DNA from: Deltaproteobacteria bacterium
GTDB taxonomy: Bacteria; Desulfobacterota; JADFVX01
Reading direction: 5' to 3'
NCBI GenBank assembly: GCA_029860075.1
Contig: JAOUBX010000003.1
Coordinates: forward strand, 62,001 to 126,000
Length of the DNA: 64,000 nucleotides
Position numbers and translations under genes: made by a program. The notes under the pieces are model-generated. The model ran no database searches, was not told where the DNA came from, and saw only the letters and a list, made by a program, of their open reading frames with translations. Positions within the stretch are counted from its first letter, which is position 1. Each line of letters begins with the position of its first letter. Below are positions 47,586 through 55,936 of this stretch, piece after piece.

Positions 47586-48042
47586 ACTCCTCTATCCTCT
47601 CGTTAATTCTCTGGAATTCATCATATGGGCCAAGTTCCTTTGTTTTTTCAGAAACATCATTTACAACATCAACCCATTTGACAGCCTCAGCCGCAGAAAT
47701 CCAGGAGAAGTGAAGCCTTCTCATATCAATCCCACTAAACTCTAGAAGGTCTCTAAAAGCAGTCCACCTTCTTCTGGCATGAAAGTTACCTGTATTGTAG
47801 TGACAATCACCGGGGTGACAACCGGATACAAGAATCGAATCAGCACCTCTTTCAAATGCTTTAATCAGGAACAGCGGATCAATTCTTCCAGTGCATGGAA
47901 GCTTAATAACCCTTACCGACGCATCATAGGTCTTTCTGCTCGTTCCTGCAAGATCAGCACCTCCATAGGTACACCAGTTACAGACGTAAGCAATGATTCT
48001 CGGCTTCCATTCCTTTTCTGTTTTTTTGCTTTCTTCAGACAT
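47557..48042 (-). CDS. mvhD: MvhD/FlxD-type [2Fe-2S] electron-transfer subunit
   Basis: A 161-residue protein of the methyl-viologen-reducing hydrogenase delta-subunit family, which links an electron donor module to HdrA. Conserved parts: YVCNWCTYGGADLAGTSR, IKLPCTGRIDP, LVSGCHPGDCHY and RRWTAFRDLLEFSGID. The cysteines bind a [2Fe-2S] cluster in known members. GAGGG sits at proper spacing before the ATG. Standing between HdrA and the Flx subunits fits its role as the bridge. Confidence 0.9.
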   Translation of the reverse strand: MSEESKKTEKEWKPRIIAYVCNWCTYGGADLAGTSRKTYDASVRVIKLPCTGRIDPLFLIKAFERGADSILVSGCHPGDCHYNTGNFHARRRWTAFRDLLEFSGIDMRRLHFSWISAAEAVKWVDVVNDVSEKTKELGPYDEFQRINERIEEYDGIFAQQG

Positions 48043-48103
48043 ACATTCCCTCTAACAGTTTTCAATACTAAGCCGTTTTACAGCTTTGGTAGTTTTATGC
48101 TTT

Positions 48104-50077
48104 TTAGGCCGCCAGTGAGTTAATTTCTGCAAATATCTGCGAATCCAAAAAGCCTCTAAGCTCAATTGTTTTTGATCTGCATGCAGCATTGCATAGCCCA
48201 CATCCCATACATACACCGGGATTCACCTCGGCAACTTCTTTAATAAGGTTGCCATCCCTATCTTTTATTTCCTTCGATGTAATCGCTCCATAGGGACAAA
48301 TATTCAAACAATCAAAACATGCGATACAATTAGCCTCATTAACCTCTGCTGTAATAGGTTCTCTTTGTAGAGTTTCCTGAGAAAGAAGACCAAGAACCTT
48401 TGATGCAGCAGCCGAGCCCTGAGCAACACTTTCAGGGACGTCTTTCGGCCCTTGACATGCACCAGCAAGGAAAATTCCCGCCGTATTTGTTTCAACAGGT
48501 CTCAGTTTTGGATGAGACTCAGAATAGAATTGATATTTATCGTAAGAAATACCTAGAGTCTGAGCTAGTTTATCAGCGCCTTTTCTGGCCGTCATAGCTG
48601 TTGCAAGAACGACCATATCGGCTTCTATTGTGAGTGGCTTTCCGCTAATTGTATCAGCGCCCTTAACAATGAGCTTACCCTCTCTTTCATATACTCTCGA
48701 AACTCTCCCTCTATGATACTGAGCACCATCCTCTTCTATTGCACGTCTTACAAACTCTTCATAGTTTTTTCCACCAGCTCTGATATCCATATAGAAGACA
48801 TGGGCTTTACCATGATGAACCTTATGTCTATAAAGCATGGTATGTTTAGCTGAGTACATACAGCAAATTTTTGAACAGTAACTGACGCCTTTACTCTCAT
48901 CTCTTGACCCGACACACTGGATAAATACGACCGTTTCGGGAACCTTTCCATCAGAAGGCCTCTGAATTTCGCCTGCCGTATATCCGGCAGCACTAGCCAT
49001 TCTTTCAAAGGTTAGACCATCAATTACATCTTTAAATTTTCCATAACCGTACTCTCCAAACTTATCGAGAGGCATGGTATCATAACCGGTAGCTACAACT
49101 ATGGCGCCTACATCTTCATAGATAATCTCATCTTTTTGTTCAAAGTCGATACATTTAGGTCCACACACTTTTTCACAGACCCGGCACTTTCCAGTCTTGT
49201 AATAAATACAGCTATCCCTGTCAATAACAGGAACATTTGGAACAGCCTGAGGAAAGGGAACAGAGATGGATTTAGTCATACCCAAACCCATCTCAAATGG
49301 ATTGGGAACTTTTTTAGGACATTTTTCGATGCATATACCGCATCCGGTACATTCATCTTCTATAACACTTTTTGCTTTTTTTCTAATGCGTAATCTGAAG
49401 TTGCCAACAAATCCATCAAGCGCTTCAACTTCAGCATAGGTATAAATCTTGATGTTCGGATTGAGAGAGGCCTCTACCATTTTTGGCGTCATAATGCACT
49501 GTGAACAATCGAGCGTAGGAAAGGTCTCTGAAAGCTGAATCATATGCCCACCGAGGGAGCTGGACTTTTCAACAATAACAACTTCAGTTCCTGATGCAGC
49601 AATGTCAAGAGCTGCCTGGATTCCGGCAATTCCACCGCCAACAATGAGTGCCCTTTTGGTAACAGGCATAGTAATCTTTTCTAATTCTTCATTGTTCCTG
49701 ACTTTCTCAATCATCTTTTTGGTCAGGTCAAGCGACTTTACCGTCCCTTCAGCCTTGTCAGGGTGAACCCATGAGCATTGCTCCCTGATGTTTGCCATTT
49801 CAACTTTAAATGCGTTAAGACCTGCCGCCTCAGAAGCGTTTCGGAAGGTTTTTTCATGCATATGAGGTGAGCAAGCCGCAATGACAACACTATCGAGTTT
49901 ATTTTCTTCTATAATCTCCTTCAGCTTCCCCTGCCCCGGTGCGGAGCACATGAACTTGTAATCTTCCGTATAGACAACACCGGGTTGATTTTTCATCTCT
50001 TCCGCGACTTTTACAACATCAACCGTCGCAGATATATTAGTTCCACAATGACAAACAAATACACCTGTTCTAGACAT
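48104..50077 (-). CDS. hdrA: HdrA-like flavin iron-sulfur protein
   Basis: A 657-residue homolog of heterodisulfide reductase subunit A, the flavoprotein that performs electron bifurcation in methanogen complexes. Seen: N-terminal domain GVFVCHCGTNISATVDVVKV, FAD fold ALIVGGGIAGIQAALDIAAS with KSSSLGGHMIQLSETFPTLD, and TLDCSQCIMTPKMVEA. Four iron-sulfur motifs follow: CTGCGICIEKCPK, CRVCEKVCGPKC, CIACFDCLNICPYGA and CMGCGLCNAACRS. Length is normal. Whether the flavin really splits electrons cannot be seen, but all expected partners (HdrB, HdrC, MvhD, NADH-side Flx) are in the operon. Confidence 0.92.
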   Translation of the reverse strand: MSRTGVFVCHCGTNISATVDVVKVAEEMKNQPGVVYTEDYKFMCSAPGQGKLKEIIEENKLDSVVIAACSPHMHEKTFRNASEAAGLNAFKVEMANIREQCSWVHPDKAEGTVKSLDLTKKMIEKVRNNEELEKITMPVTKRALIVGGGIAGIQAALDIAASGTEVVIVEKSSSLGGHMIQLSETFPTLDCSQCIMTPKMVEASLNPNIKIYTYAEVEALDGFVGNFRLRIRKKAKSVIEDECTGCGICIEKCPKKVPNPFEMGLGMTKSISVPFPQAVPNVPVIDRDSCIYYKTGKCRVCEKVCGPKCIDFEQKDEIIYEDVGAIVVATGYDTMPLDKFGEYGYGKFKDVIDGLTFERMASAAGYTAGEIQRPSDGKVPETVVFIQCVGSRDESKGVSYCSKICCMYSAKHTMLYRHKVHHGKAHVFYMDIRAGGKNYEEFVRRAIEEDGAQYHRGRVSRVYEREGKLIVKGADTISGKPLTIEADMVVLATAMTARKGADKLAQTLGISYDKYQFYSESHPKLRPVETNTAGIFLAGACQGPKDVPESVAQGSAAASKVLGLLSQETLQREPITAEVNEANCIACFDCLNICPYGAITSKEIKDRDGNLIKEVAEVNPGVCMGCGLCNAACRSKTIELRGFLDSQIFAEINSLAA

Positions 50078-50087
50078 ATTCTCTCCT

Positions 50088-50978
50088 TTACACGAACCCT
50101 TTTTCTTTTAAAAGAGGTAACGGACTTATACTGTTTGAATCAAAGGAAATGCTATTAATATCTTTTCCAAGAGCAATACTTAAAAGCTGAGTGAAGTAAA
50201 TAATGGGCATTTCATCGAGATCACCAAAGTGGGACTTCTGTTTAACCTGGTTTCCATCGAGATTGAACTGACATAAGGGGCAGGTTGTTGCAATAATATC
50301 AGCACCAGCGGCGACTGCAGATTCAACAACACCAAAAGAACAGTTGGCAACATTTTCAGGATTAGTCATTGCACTGTAAGAGCCGCAACATTCACCCTTA
50401 TGACTAAAATCAACAACTTCACAACCGAGAGTTTCAAGAAGACCCTCAAATATTGTCGGAGAATAAGGATCATCAAGGCCAACTTCATTATGTGGTCTCA
50501 AAAGAAAACATCCATAATATGGAGCTACTTTTAATCCCTTCAACTGAGTAGTTACCTTTTCTTTAACCTTATCGTAGCCAATCTCATCTCTTAATACTTC
50601 GAGATAATGAAGGACATTGGTATCCCCTTTGTAATCTGTTTCCAACAGGGAGTTTACAGTATCGAGCTTATTATTATCATTGTTAAATGCATAGTTAGTC
50701 CTCTTCAGGACGTTGTAGCAAACGGCGCAGAGAGTAGTCAACTTATCTTCGTTGCCCTCTTTAGTTCCTTCTTCTTTCGCATTTATGAGTACATTAGCAG
50801 GACCGGCATAACCCATGGAACTATTGTCAGTAAGTGGCAATGAAGCACCGCAGCAATTCCAATCGGTCAGTTCAACCATTGAAAAACCGAGAGCCTGGGC
50901 CGAATATTCAGCACATTGCTGAAGGTCCTTTGCATTCGTATTTAATGTACATCCGGGATAGTATGGAATATTCATCAT
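50088..50978 (-). CDS. hdrB: HdrB-like CCG-domain protein
   Basis: A 296-residue homolog of heterodisulfide reductase subunit B, whose two CCG domains hold unusual [4Fe-4S] clusters that cleave a disulfide. Both signatures are complete: first IPYYPGCTLNT with WNCCGAS and LCAVCYNVLK, second YYGCFLLRP with GECCGSYSAM and TTCPLCQFNL. In bacteria without coenzyme M/B the physiological disulfide is unknown (DsrC in sulfate reducers, or a direct partner). Here the co-encoded fumarate reductase pair is an alternative acceptor. A tail of about 20 residues (SISFDSNSISPLPLLKEKGF) follows the fold. Confidence 0.92.
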   Translation of the reverse strand: MMNIPYYPGCTLNTNAKDLQQCAEYSAQALGFSMVELTDWNCCGASLPLTDNSSMGYAGPANVLINAKEEGTKEGNEDKLTTLCAVCYNVLKRTNYAFNNDNNKLDTVNSLLETDYKGDTNVLHYLEVLRDEIGYDKVKEKVTTQLKGLKVAPYYGCFLLRPHNEVGLDDPYSPTIFEGLLETLGCEVVDFSHKGECCGSYSAMTNPENVANCSFGVVESAVAAGADIIATTCPLCQFNLDGNQVKQKSHFGDLDEMPIIYFTQLLSIALGKDINSISFDSNSISPLPLLKEKGFV

Positions 50979-50986
50979 AACACCTT

Positions 50987-51394
50987 TTATGGTACGTACT
51001 TTCTAAAACCGCTCACGATTGCCTGCTGCGGTGCATTTTTAACAAAATTGACAGGAAGCTTTTCGATGACTTCATCCCTGTTTCCACTGCGCATATCTTC
51101 CATCCTGAGTGCTTCCATAACGGCACCGGGATTACAAAACTTGGGACACCTGCTTCCACAAACAAGACAACCGACACAATCCCACCTGGAAGTCGCTTTT
51201 TTCAAATCATCGGACAATTCTAACTGCATATACCTCATAACCATTGAAGGAGGTAGATCCATCTTCTCAGCCATAGGGCAACCAGCCGTACATTTACCGC
51301 ACTGGTAACACTTGCTTACATCTTCCCCACTGAGCTCTTCAATTTGTGCAATGTATTCGTCTTTTGCTACTTCATGGTGACCGTCAGCACTCAT
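50987..51394 (-). CDS. hdrC: HdrC-like 4Fe-4S protein
   Basis: A 135-residue ferredoxin-like homolog of heterodisulfide reductase subunit C with two [4Fe-4S] motifs, CYQCGKCTAGCPMA and CVGCLVCGSRCPKFCNP, and the usual PSMVMRYMQLEL helix between them. It should carry electrons from HdrA to HdrB. It begins 2 bases after the fumarase beta stop and ends 8 bases before HdrB, confirming one transcript. HdrC-HdrB-HdrA order is conventional. Confidence 0.92.
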   Translation of the reverse strand: MSADGHHEVAKDEYIAQIEELSGEDVSKCYQCGKCTAGCPMAEKMDLPPSMVMRYMQLELSDDLKKATSRWDCVGCLVCGSRCPKFCNPGAVMEALRMEDMRSGNRDEVIEKLPVNFVKNAPQQAIVSGFRKYVP

Positions 51395-51396
51395 CC

Positions 51397-51954
51397 TTAA
51401 TCCCTCCTGTAGGAGTCAACTCCCTTTTTGTAAAGATCTTCTCCGGTCACATCATTAGCAACTAACACGGGAAAATCCTCTACTTCAAGTCTGAAAATAG
51501 CCTCAGGACCCAAATCTTCATAGGCTACAAGTTCTTTACTTATAATTCTTTTTGCTATAAGCGCAGCCGCTCCACCAACAGCTGCAAAATAAACAGCCTT
51601 ATGCTTTTTCATTGAATCTACAACTTCGGCTGACCTTGATCCTTTTCCTATCATCCCTTTGAGACCGACTTCAATCAATCTGGGTGTATAGGCATCCATC
51701 CTGTAACTCGTTGTTGGTCCGGCAGAACCTATTGGTTTACCCGGCTTGGCCGGTGCAGGACCCACATAATATATGATCTGTCCCTTTGGATCAAAAGGAA
51801 GTTCTTTTCCTTCATCTAAAAGCTCCACGAGGCGTTTATGTGCAGCATCCCTGCCTGTATAAATAACACCGGTAAGTGATACTTTATCACCAACTTTCAG
51901 AGATTCCACATCGGCATCACTAAGAGGTGTAGTCAGCTTCTTCATTCCTTCCAT
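51397..51954 (-). CDS. Class I fumarate hydratase, beta (C-terminal) subunit
   Basis: A 185-residue partner of the catalytic alpha subunit; together they hydrate fumarate to malate or the reverse with a [4Fe-4S] cluster. Typical segments: VSLTGVIYTGRDAAHKRLVE, IYYVGPAPAKPGKPIGSAGP, TTSYRMDAYTPRLIEVGLKG, MIGKGSRSAEVVD and YFAAVGGAAALIAKRI. Tartrate dehydratase beta subunits are similar, but fumarase is favoured by the adjacent malate dehydrogenase. Start overlaps the alpha stop by one base (TGATG). Confidence 0.9.
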   Translation of the reverse strand: MEGMKKLTTPLSDADVESLKVGDKVSLTGVIYTGRDAAHKRLVELLDEGKELPFDPKGQIIYYVGPAPAKPGKPIGSAGPTTSYRMDAYTPRLIEVGLKGMIGKGSRSAEVVDSMKKHKAVYFAAVGGAAALIAKRIISKELVAYEDLGPEAIFRLEVEDFPVLVANDVTGEDLYKKGVDSYRRD

Positions 51955-52793
51955 CAGATGACAACCTCCTTATGACGAGCAGCATGGCATTGAATATTAA
52001 CAGCGACGGGAAGAGAAGCGATATGGCAGGGATGACTTTCTACCTGAACAGAAAGCGCAGTCACTCTTCCGCCGAACCCCATGGGACCTATACCAAGATC
52101 ACCGATGAGTCCTTCAAGGTCTTCTTCAAGCTTCGCATCTTCAGGGACTGAACTCCTCTCACCTACGTGGCGAAGAAGCGCTTTTTTTGCAAGATAGGGC
52201 GCCTTTTCAAAGGTACCACCAAGTCCAACGCCCACTATAATAGGAGGACATGGATTGGGTCCTGCCTTTTTTACGGCATCGACAACAAAATCTTTAACAC
52301 CTTCAATACCGTCAGAAGGTTTAAGCATTTTGAGAGAACTCATATTTTCACTTCCACCACCTTTGGGAGCAAAAGTAACCTTCAGTTTGTCACCGGGAAC
52401 GATTTCGATATGAATGATGGCAGGCGTATTATCTTTGGTATTTACACGATTGATAGGATGAGAAACGATTGACTTTCTAAGAAACCCCTCTTCATAGCCC
52501 TGTCTTACACCTTCATTAATGGCAGAGTAAATATCACCGTCAATATGCAAGTCTCTCCCAAGTTCCAGGAAGAATACGGCGAAGCCCGTATCCTGGCACA
52601 TGGGCGATCTTTCTTCTCTGGCTATACGTGAATTTTCTAAGAGTTGTTCAAGAACGGCTTTCCCGGCATGGGACTCTTCTCTTTCAAGACCATTCCTGAA
52701 TGCATCGAGCACATCATCACCCAAATCAAAGTTGGCTGACATGCACATTTCTTTTACAAGGGGGGTAATATCAGAAGCTGTTATTGTTCTCAT
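51954..52793 (-). CDS. Class I fumarate hydratase, alpha (N-terminal) subunit
   Basis: A 279-residue catalytic subunit of an oxygen-sensitive iron-sulfur fumarase. Cluster cysteines are seen in SPMCQDTGFAVFF, GPNPCPPIIVGVGLGG and NIQCHAARH; GGGSENMSSLKML and FGGRVTALSVQVESHPCHIA are also characteristic. In this operon it links malate dehydrogenase to the fumarate reductase pair. Start and stop overlap both neighbours by one base (TGATG), so the three enzymes are translationally coupled. TtdA-type tartrate dehydratase is the alternative, less likely from context. Confidence 0.92.
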   Translation of the reverse strand: MRTITASDITPLVKEMCMSANFDLGDDVLDAFRNGLEREESHAGKAVLEQLLENSRIAREERSPMCQDTGFAVFFLELGRDLHIDGDIYSAINEGVRQGYEEGFLRKSIVSHPINRVNTKDNTPAIIHIEIVPGDKLKVTFAPKGGGSENMSSLKMLKPSDGIEGVKDFVVDAVKKAGPNPCPPIIVGVGLGGTFEKAPYLAKKALLRHVGERSSVPEDAKLEEDLEGLIGDLGIGPMGFGGRVTALSVQVESHPCHIASLPVAVNIQCHAARHKEVVI

Positions 52794-53722
52794 CAGACGT
52801 TTAACTTCTCCACATTTCTCTTAACATCATCCAGGGAATGATCAAGTGCTTTTTTCTCATCGTCACTAAGTTCTATCTCAATGACCTTTTCTACTCCATT
52901 TTTACCGAGCAGAACAGGAACACCCATATAGTAACCATCAATATGATACTCACCTTCGAGATAAGCCGCACAGGGAAGAATTCTCTTTTTATCCTTTATT
53001 ATGGCTTCAGCCATCTCAACAGCAGAAGCGGAAGGGGCATAATATGCGCTACCTGTTTTAAGAAGCGCTACAATTTCACCACCGCCTTTTCTGGTACGCT
53101 CATTGATTGCTTCAATCTTATCGGCAGGTAAGAGTTCTGTAATTGGGATTCCGGCCACCGTAGAATATCTTGGGAGAGGAACCATCGTGTCACCATGACC
53201 ACCAAGAACAAAAGCAGTAACGTCTTCTACGGACACACCGAGTTCCATAGCGATAAAGGTTCTCATACGTGCGGAATCAAGCACGCCAGCCATACCAATG
53301 ACTCTGTTTTTTGGAAAACCGCTCACTTTTTTTGCAACATAAACCATAGCATCAAGAGGATTAGTTACCATAATGATGGTACAATTTGGTGAATACTTGA
53401 CAATCTCCTCTGTAATCCCCTTAATGATACCTGCATTAGTGGCTAAAAGATCATCACGGCTCATACCCGGCTTTCGTGCAAGTCCTGCCGTAATTATTAC
53501 GACATCCGACTCCGCTGTTTCTTCATAACCATTAGTACCAACAATAATGGAATCAAAACCTTCAACAGGGCCCGTTTCCGCCAGATCGAGACCGACGCCC
53601 TGCGGAAGACCGTCCGCTATATCGACAAGAACTACGTCGCCAAGCTCCTTGGTCGCAGCCCATAGTGCGCAGTGCGCTCCTACATGGCCTGCACCGACGA
53701 CAGTAATCTTTTTCCTACCCAT
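52793..53722 (-). CDS. mdh: NAD-dependent malate dehydrogenase (LDH-like type)
   Basis: A 309-residue enzyme interconverting malate and oxaloacetate. Seen: Rossmann motif [18 protein letters not shown], Asp in VVLVDIADG favouring NAD over [21 protein letters not shown] with the malate-specific Arg in the mobile loop, [14 protein letters not shown], and the catalytic [17 protein letters not shown] stands 8 bases before the ATG. It is the first gene of the operon, directly behind the palindromic promoter, so its direction (oxaloacetate reduction in a reductive branch, or malate oxidation) sets the entry of the pathway. Confidence 0.93.
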   Translation of the reverse strand: MGRKKITVVGAGHVGAHCALWAATKELGDVVLVDIADGLPQGVGLDLAETGPVEGFDSIIVGTNGYEETAESDVVIITAGLARKPGMSRDDLLATNAGIIKGITEEIVKYSPNCTIIMVTNPLDAMVYVAKKVSGFPKNRVIGMAGVLDSARMRTFIAMELGVSVEDVTAFVLGGHGDTMVPLPRYSTVAGIPITELLPADKIEAINERTRKGGGEIVALLKTGSAYYAPSASAVEMAEAIIKDKKRILPCAAYLEGEYHIDGYYMGVPVLLGKNGVEKVIEIELSDDEKKALDHSLDDVKRNVEKLNV

Positions 53723-53789
53723 TTCAGTGCCTCCTAAAATAAAGATCTAAAACCGTAGATGTGTTATTATTTCCGAGAGAAAAAAAGAA

Positions 53790-53823
53790 TGTATACTGTA
53801 TACAATTATCCGGGGGGTGTCAA
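53790..53823 (-). promoter_or_regulatory. Promoter with palindromic operator for the mdh-fum-hdr-flx-frd operon
   Basis: On the minus strand TTGACA (53823-53818), 17 bases, then TACAGT (53800-53795). Across the -10 box and spacer lies TGTATACAGTATACA (53804-53790), a perfect 7-bp inverted repeat around one base. It is a typical size for a dimeric regulator such as a GntR-type repressor, although no regulator gene is next to it. The mdh start is about 70 bases downstream. Confidence 0.65.
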
Positions 53824-53911
53824 GGAGATTCATTACGGGAAAAAACCTAAATAAGCAAAGTCTTTTTTTATAAATAATATCTATTAAAGCATCAGGTTCT
53901 GTTGCACCAGA

Positions 53912-54298
53912 CTATTTCCACTTTGCTACTCTTCTGGGATAAAATACATATTTATATTTGTATCCACCGGGAAAGGAAACAACATGCTCATAGGCGGCTT
54001 CCATAATGTAAGGCTGTTCTTCTTCTTCTCTGTATATTCTCAGTCCATCTTCAAAGTCTTCATCCGGGTATAGCTTAATTCTAATGTCATTCAGTTGAAT
54101 CAGGGTTACTCTCCTCACTTCAGGCACACTTGCAGTTTTCAAATGAGCAACCTCTTTTCTGAATATTTCTTTTACTTGCTGATATCTTACAAGCGGTATA
54201 GCCATTTTAACGCCAATATACGCTACAGCAAGCAAAACCAGAATTAAAACGATTCCACCGAGCGTTAATTCACCTTTATTCGACTTTAAGTATTTCAT
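53912..54298 (-). CDS. Single-pass membrane protein, unknown function
   Basis: About 128 residues from the ATG at 54298; a TTG at 54358 would overlap the upstream gene. KYLKSNKGELTLGGIVLILV leads into one membrane helix (about 13-35), followed by a soluble domain of about 90 residues. That domain has HLKTASVPEVRRVTLIQLND, IRIKLYPDEDFEDGLRIYRE and YEHVVSFPGGYKYKYVFYPR. The short basic N-terminus and early helix resemble small pilin-like or DUF4845-like envelope proteins, but I cannot assign a family. It sits downstream of a zinc-ribbon gene and is likely co-transcribed with it. Confidence 0.65.
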   Translation of the reverse strand: MKYLKSNKGELTLGGIVLILVLLAVAYIGVKMAIPLVRYQQVKEIFRKEVAHLKTASVPEVRRVTLIQLNDIRIKLYPDEDFEDGLRIYREEEEQPYIMEAAYEHVVSFPGGYKYKYVFYPRRVAKWK

Positions 54299-54344
54299 GT
54301 CAAAATTATTATCATCTTTATTAATGATAGTCAACTTTAAAGTC

Positions 54345-54818
54345 TTAATATTCTTCAAAAATAAGAACTAAACCACAATCAGGGCATTCTTTAACGCCTT
54401 CCGGCGCATGATATCCACATGCCGGACAATTTTCTTCTTCAACAGGGTTTACATCATTGCTTTCAGGATGTGTTGATAAATAATATTCATTTAAACACTT
54501 TTCTGCACTTTCAAGGTCATTTTTAGCAATAAACAATAATGATGTGGAGCTGCAGTTACCAGGCTTGCACCCCGGCGCTAAACTGATGCAACTCTCAATA
54601 CCCTTATCAAGCAGGACACGTCTTAATTCTTTGAGCCACGGACCGTTTCCTTCCTTGACAGGAACTATTTCGCCACCTGATTCCTGGTAAAAGCGCTCTT
54701 TTTCTTCGTTTTCCTTCTCTATTTCCAGAAAATCTTTGAGAGGAACATGGCAATCTGCACAGGAATCGACATGAGAAAAATATTCAGCGCCACACTGAGG
54801 ACATAACCTGGTTTGCAT
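54345..54818 (-). CDS. Double zinc-ribbon protein with DUF2007-like centre
   Basis: A 157-residue cytoplasmic protein. The N-terminal zinc ribbon CPQCGAEYFSHVDSCADC and the C-terminal one CPACGYHAPEGVKECPDCG flank a region like the DUF2007 signal-transduction family (WLKELRRVLLDKGIESCISL, LLFIAKNDLESAEKCLNEYY). That region often senses or binds small ligands in membrane-associated proteins, but its role is unknown. It probably forms a two-gene unit with the membrane protein that follows. Confidence 0.72.
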   Translation of the reverse strand: MQTRLCPQCGAEYFSHVDSCADCHVPLKDFLEIEKENEEKERFYQESGGEIVPVKEGNGPWLKELRRVLLDKGIESCISLAPGCKPGNCSSTSLLFIAKNDLESAEKCLNEYYLSTHPESNDVNPVEEENCPACGYHAPEGVKECPDCGLVLIFEEY

Positions 54819-54921
54819 AATTCATTACCTTCCTTTAAATTTCTTATTTCTTCTAACAAAAAAAAAGGAATAACACAATAGGTAAATTGAATTACCGGTT
54901 GAAAGGAGGGAGCAGTATCAG

Positions 54922-54960
54922 AAAAAAACGGCGACTGCCAACGCTAAGTGGCAGTCACCG
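54922..54960 (-). terminator. Rho-independent terminator after the two-gene cytochrome unit
   Basis: CGGTGACTGCCA pairs with TGGCAGTCGCCG (one mismatch) around an 8-base loop (54929-54960), followed on the minus strand by seven T (54928-54922). It lies just after the stop of the hexaheme cytochrome gene at 54984. Confidence 0.82.
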
Positions 54961-54983
54961 CATAAATTGAATTGATGTACTGA

Positions 54984-55916
54984 TTATTGGAGACCAATAT
55001 GACAGTTTTTACAATGTGTCAAATCCCAACTCGACAAAGGAGAGTCTTTATCACCACTGTGACACTTACCACAAAAATCACCGTTCATATTCTTGACCAT
55101 CGTAATATCATTGGTTCCCGCAATCGGTATAAATATTGAGGGATGGCAATCACTGCACGCCATATTGTCACGTTGATGAGCAGAATGTGAAAATTGTGCA
55201 GGTGGAATATGAGCCTGGTCTCTTCTTCTTTGATATCGGTTAAAAATGATTATATCCATAGTTTCCTGAGCTATCTCCTGAGGCGGCACGACAACGCCTC
55301 TGGTAATCATATCTTCTGTGGGCTCAATCTTTTTGGACCGGGTATGGCATCTTTTGCAGTCAGCCAGCGGAAAAGCCGTTTTTCCATGGCATCTTCCACA
55401 CCATTTTCCCGCAACGATCTCCGGCATCAAAACCCTGTTAGCTCCAGCCTGCATCTGGAAAATAGGGCCTCCTGCCGTATCATGACAGCTTTCACAGGAA
55501 AGCCACCAGGAATGGACTTGATGAGGGAAGATGACATCATTCATAAAATCACTTTTTGTCTGGAAAAGCACTTTTGAATCAATAACCAATTCATCATCGG
55601 GAGTCCATTCAGGATCCAAACTGCCCTTGGGTTCAATCTTCTTTTCATTTACCAGCTTTACCCAATCGGCGAGACCGAAACGATCCCTGGGAAAATTAAG
55701 TTCCGAAATACTTGCAGGCTTCCAGTCAAGAAAGCCGGCACTGAGTGTAGAAGGAAGCGTCGGTGCCTTTGATTTTTCAGAGGAAGCGAGTTCTTTTTCC
55801 CCTGTTGCAGGATCACTCTTCTCTTTTTCGGCAGCCCCAAGTGGTAAGCTGGAAAAAAGAATTAAAGAAATAATTGAAATAACCCGGAAAAAACATCTAT
55901 TATTTTTTTTATACAT
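54984..55916 (-). CDS. Hexaheme cytochrome with two c(7)-type domains
   Basis: An exported protein of about 310 residues from the ATG at 55916 (TGAGG upstream; a TTG at 55928 is the alternative). Signal peptide about 1-29 (VISIISLILFSSLPLGAA), a low-complexity linker, then NFPRDRFGLADWVKLVNEKK. The first triheme domain follows (CESCH, CGRCH, CKRCH with IFPHQVHSWWLSCESCH), and the second (CSDCH, CGKCH, CKNCH with FSHSAHQRDNMACSDCHPSI). Together with the triheme protein upstream it mirrors the plus-strand cluster at 39804-42139, so the two loci are a duplication flanking the Hdr operon. Role: periplasmic electron transfer, partner unknown. Confidence 0.9.
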   Translation of the reverse strand: MYKKNNRCFFRVISIISLILFSSLPLGAAEKEKSDPATGEKELASSEKSKAPTLPSTLSAGFLDWKPASISELNFPRDRFGLADWVKLVNEKKIEPKGSLDPEWTPDDELVIDSKVLFQTKSDFMNDVIFPHQVHSWWLSCESCHDTAGGPIFQMQAGANRVLMPEIVAGKWCGRCHGKTAFPLADCKRCHTRSKKIEPTEDMITRGVVVPPQEIAQETMDIIIFNRYQRRRDQAHIPPAQFSHSAHQRDNMACSDCHPSIFIPIAGTNDITMVKNMNGDFCGKCHSGDKDSPLSSWDLTHCKNCHIGLQ

Positions 55917-55936
55917 AATAAGCCTCAAAATGAAGG

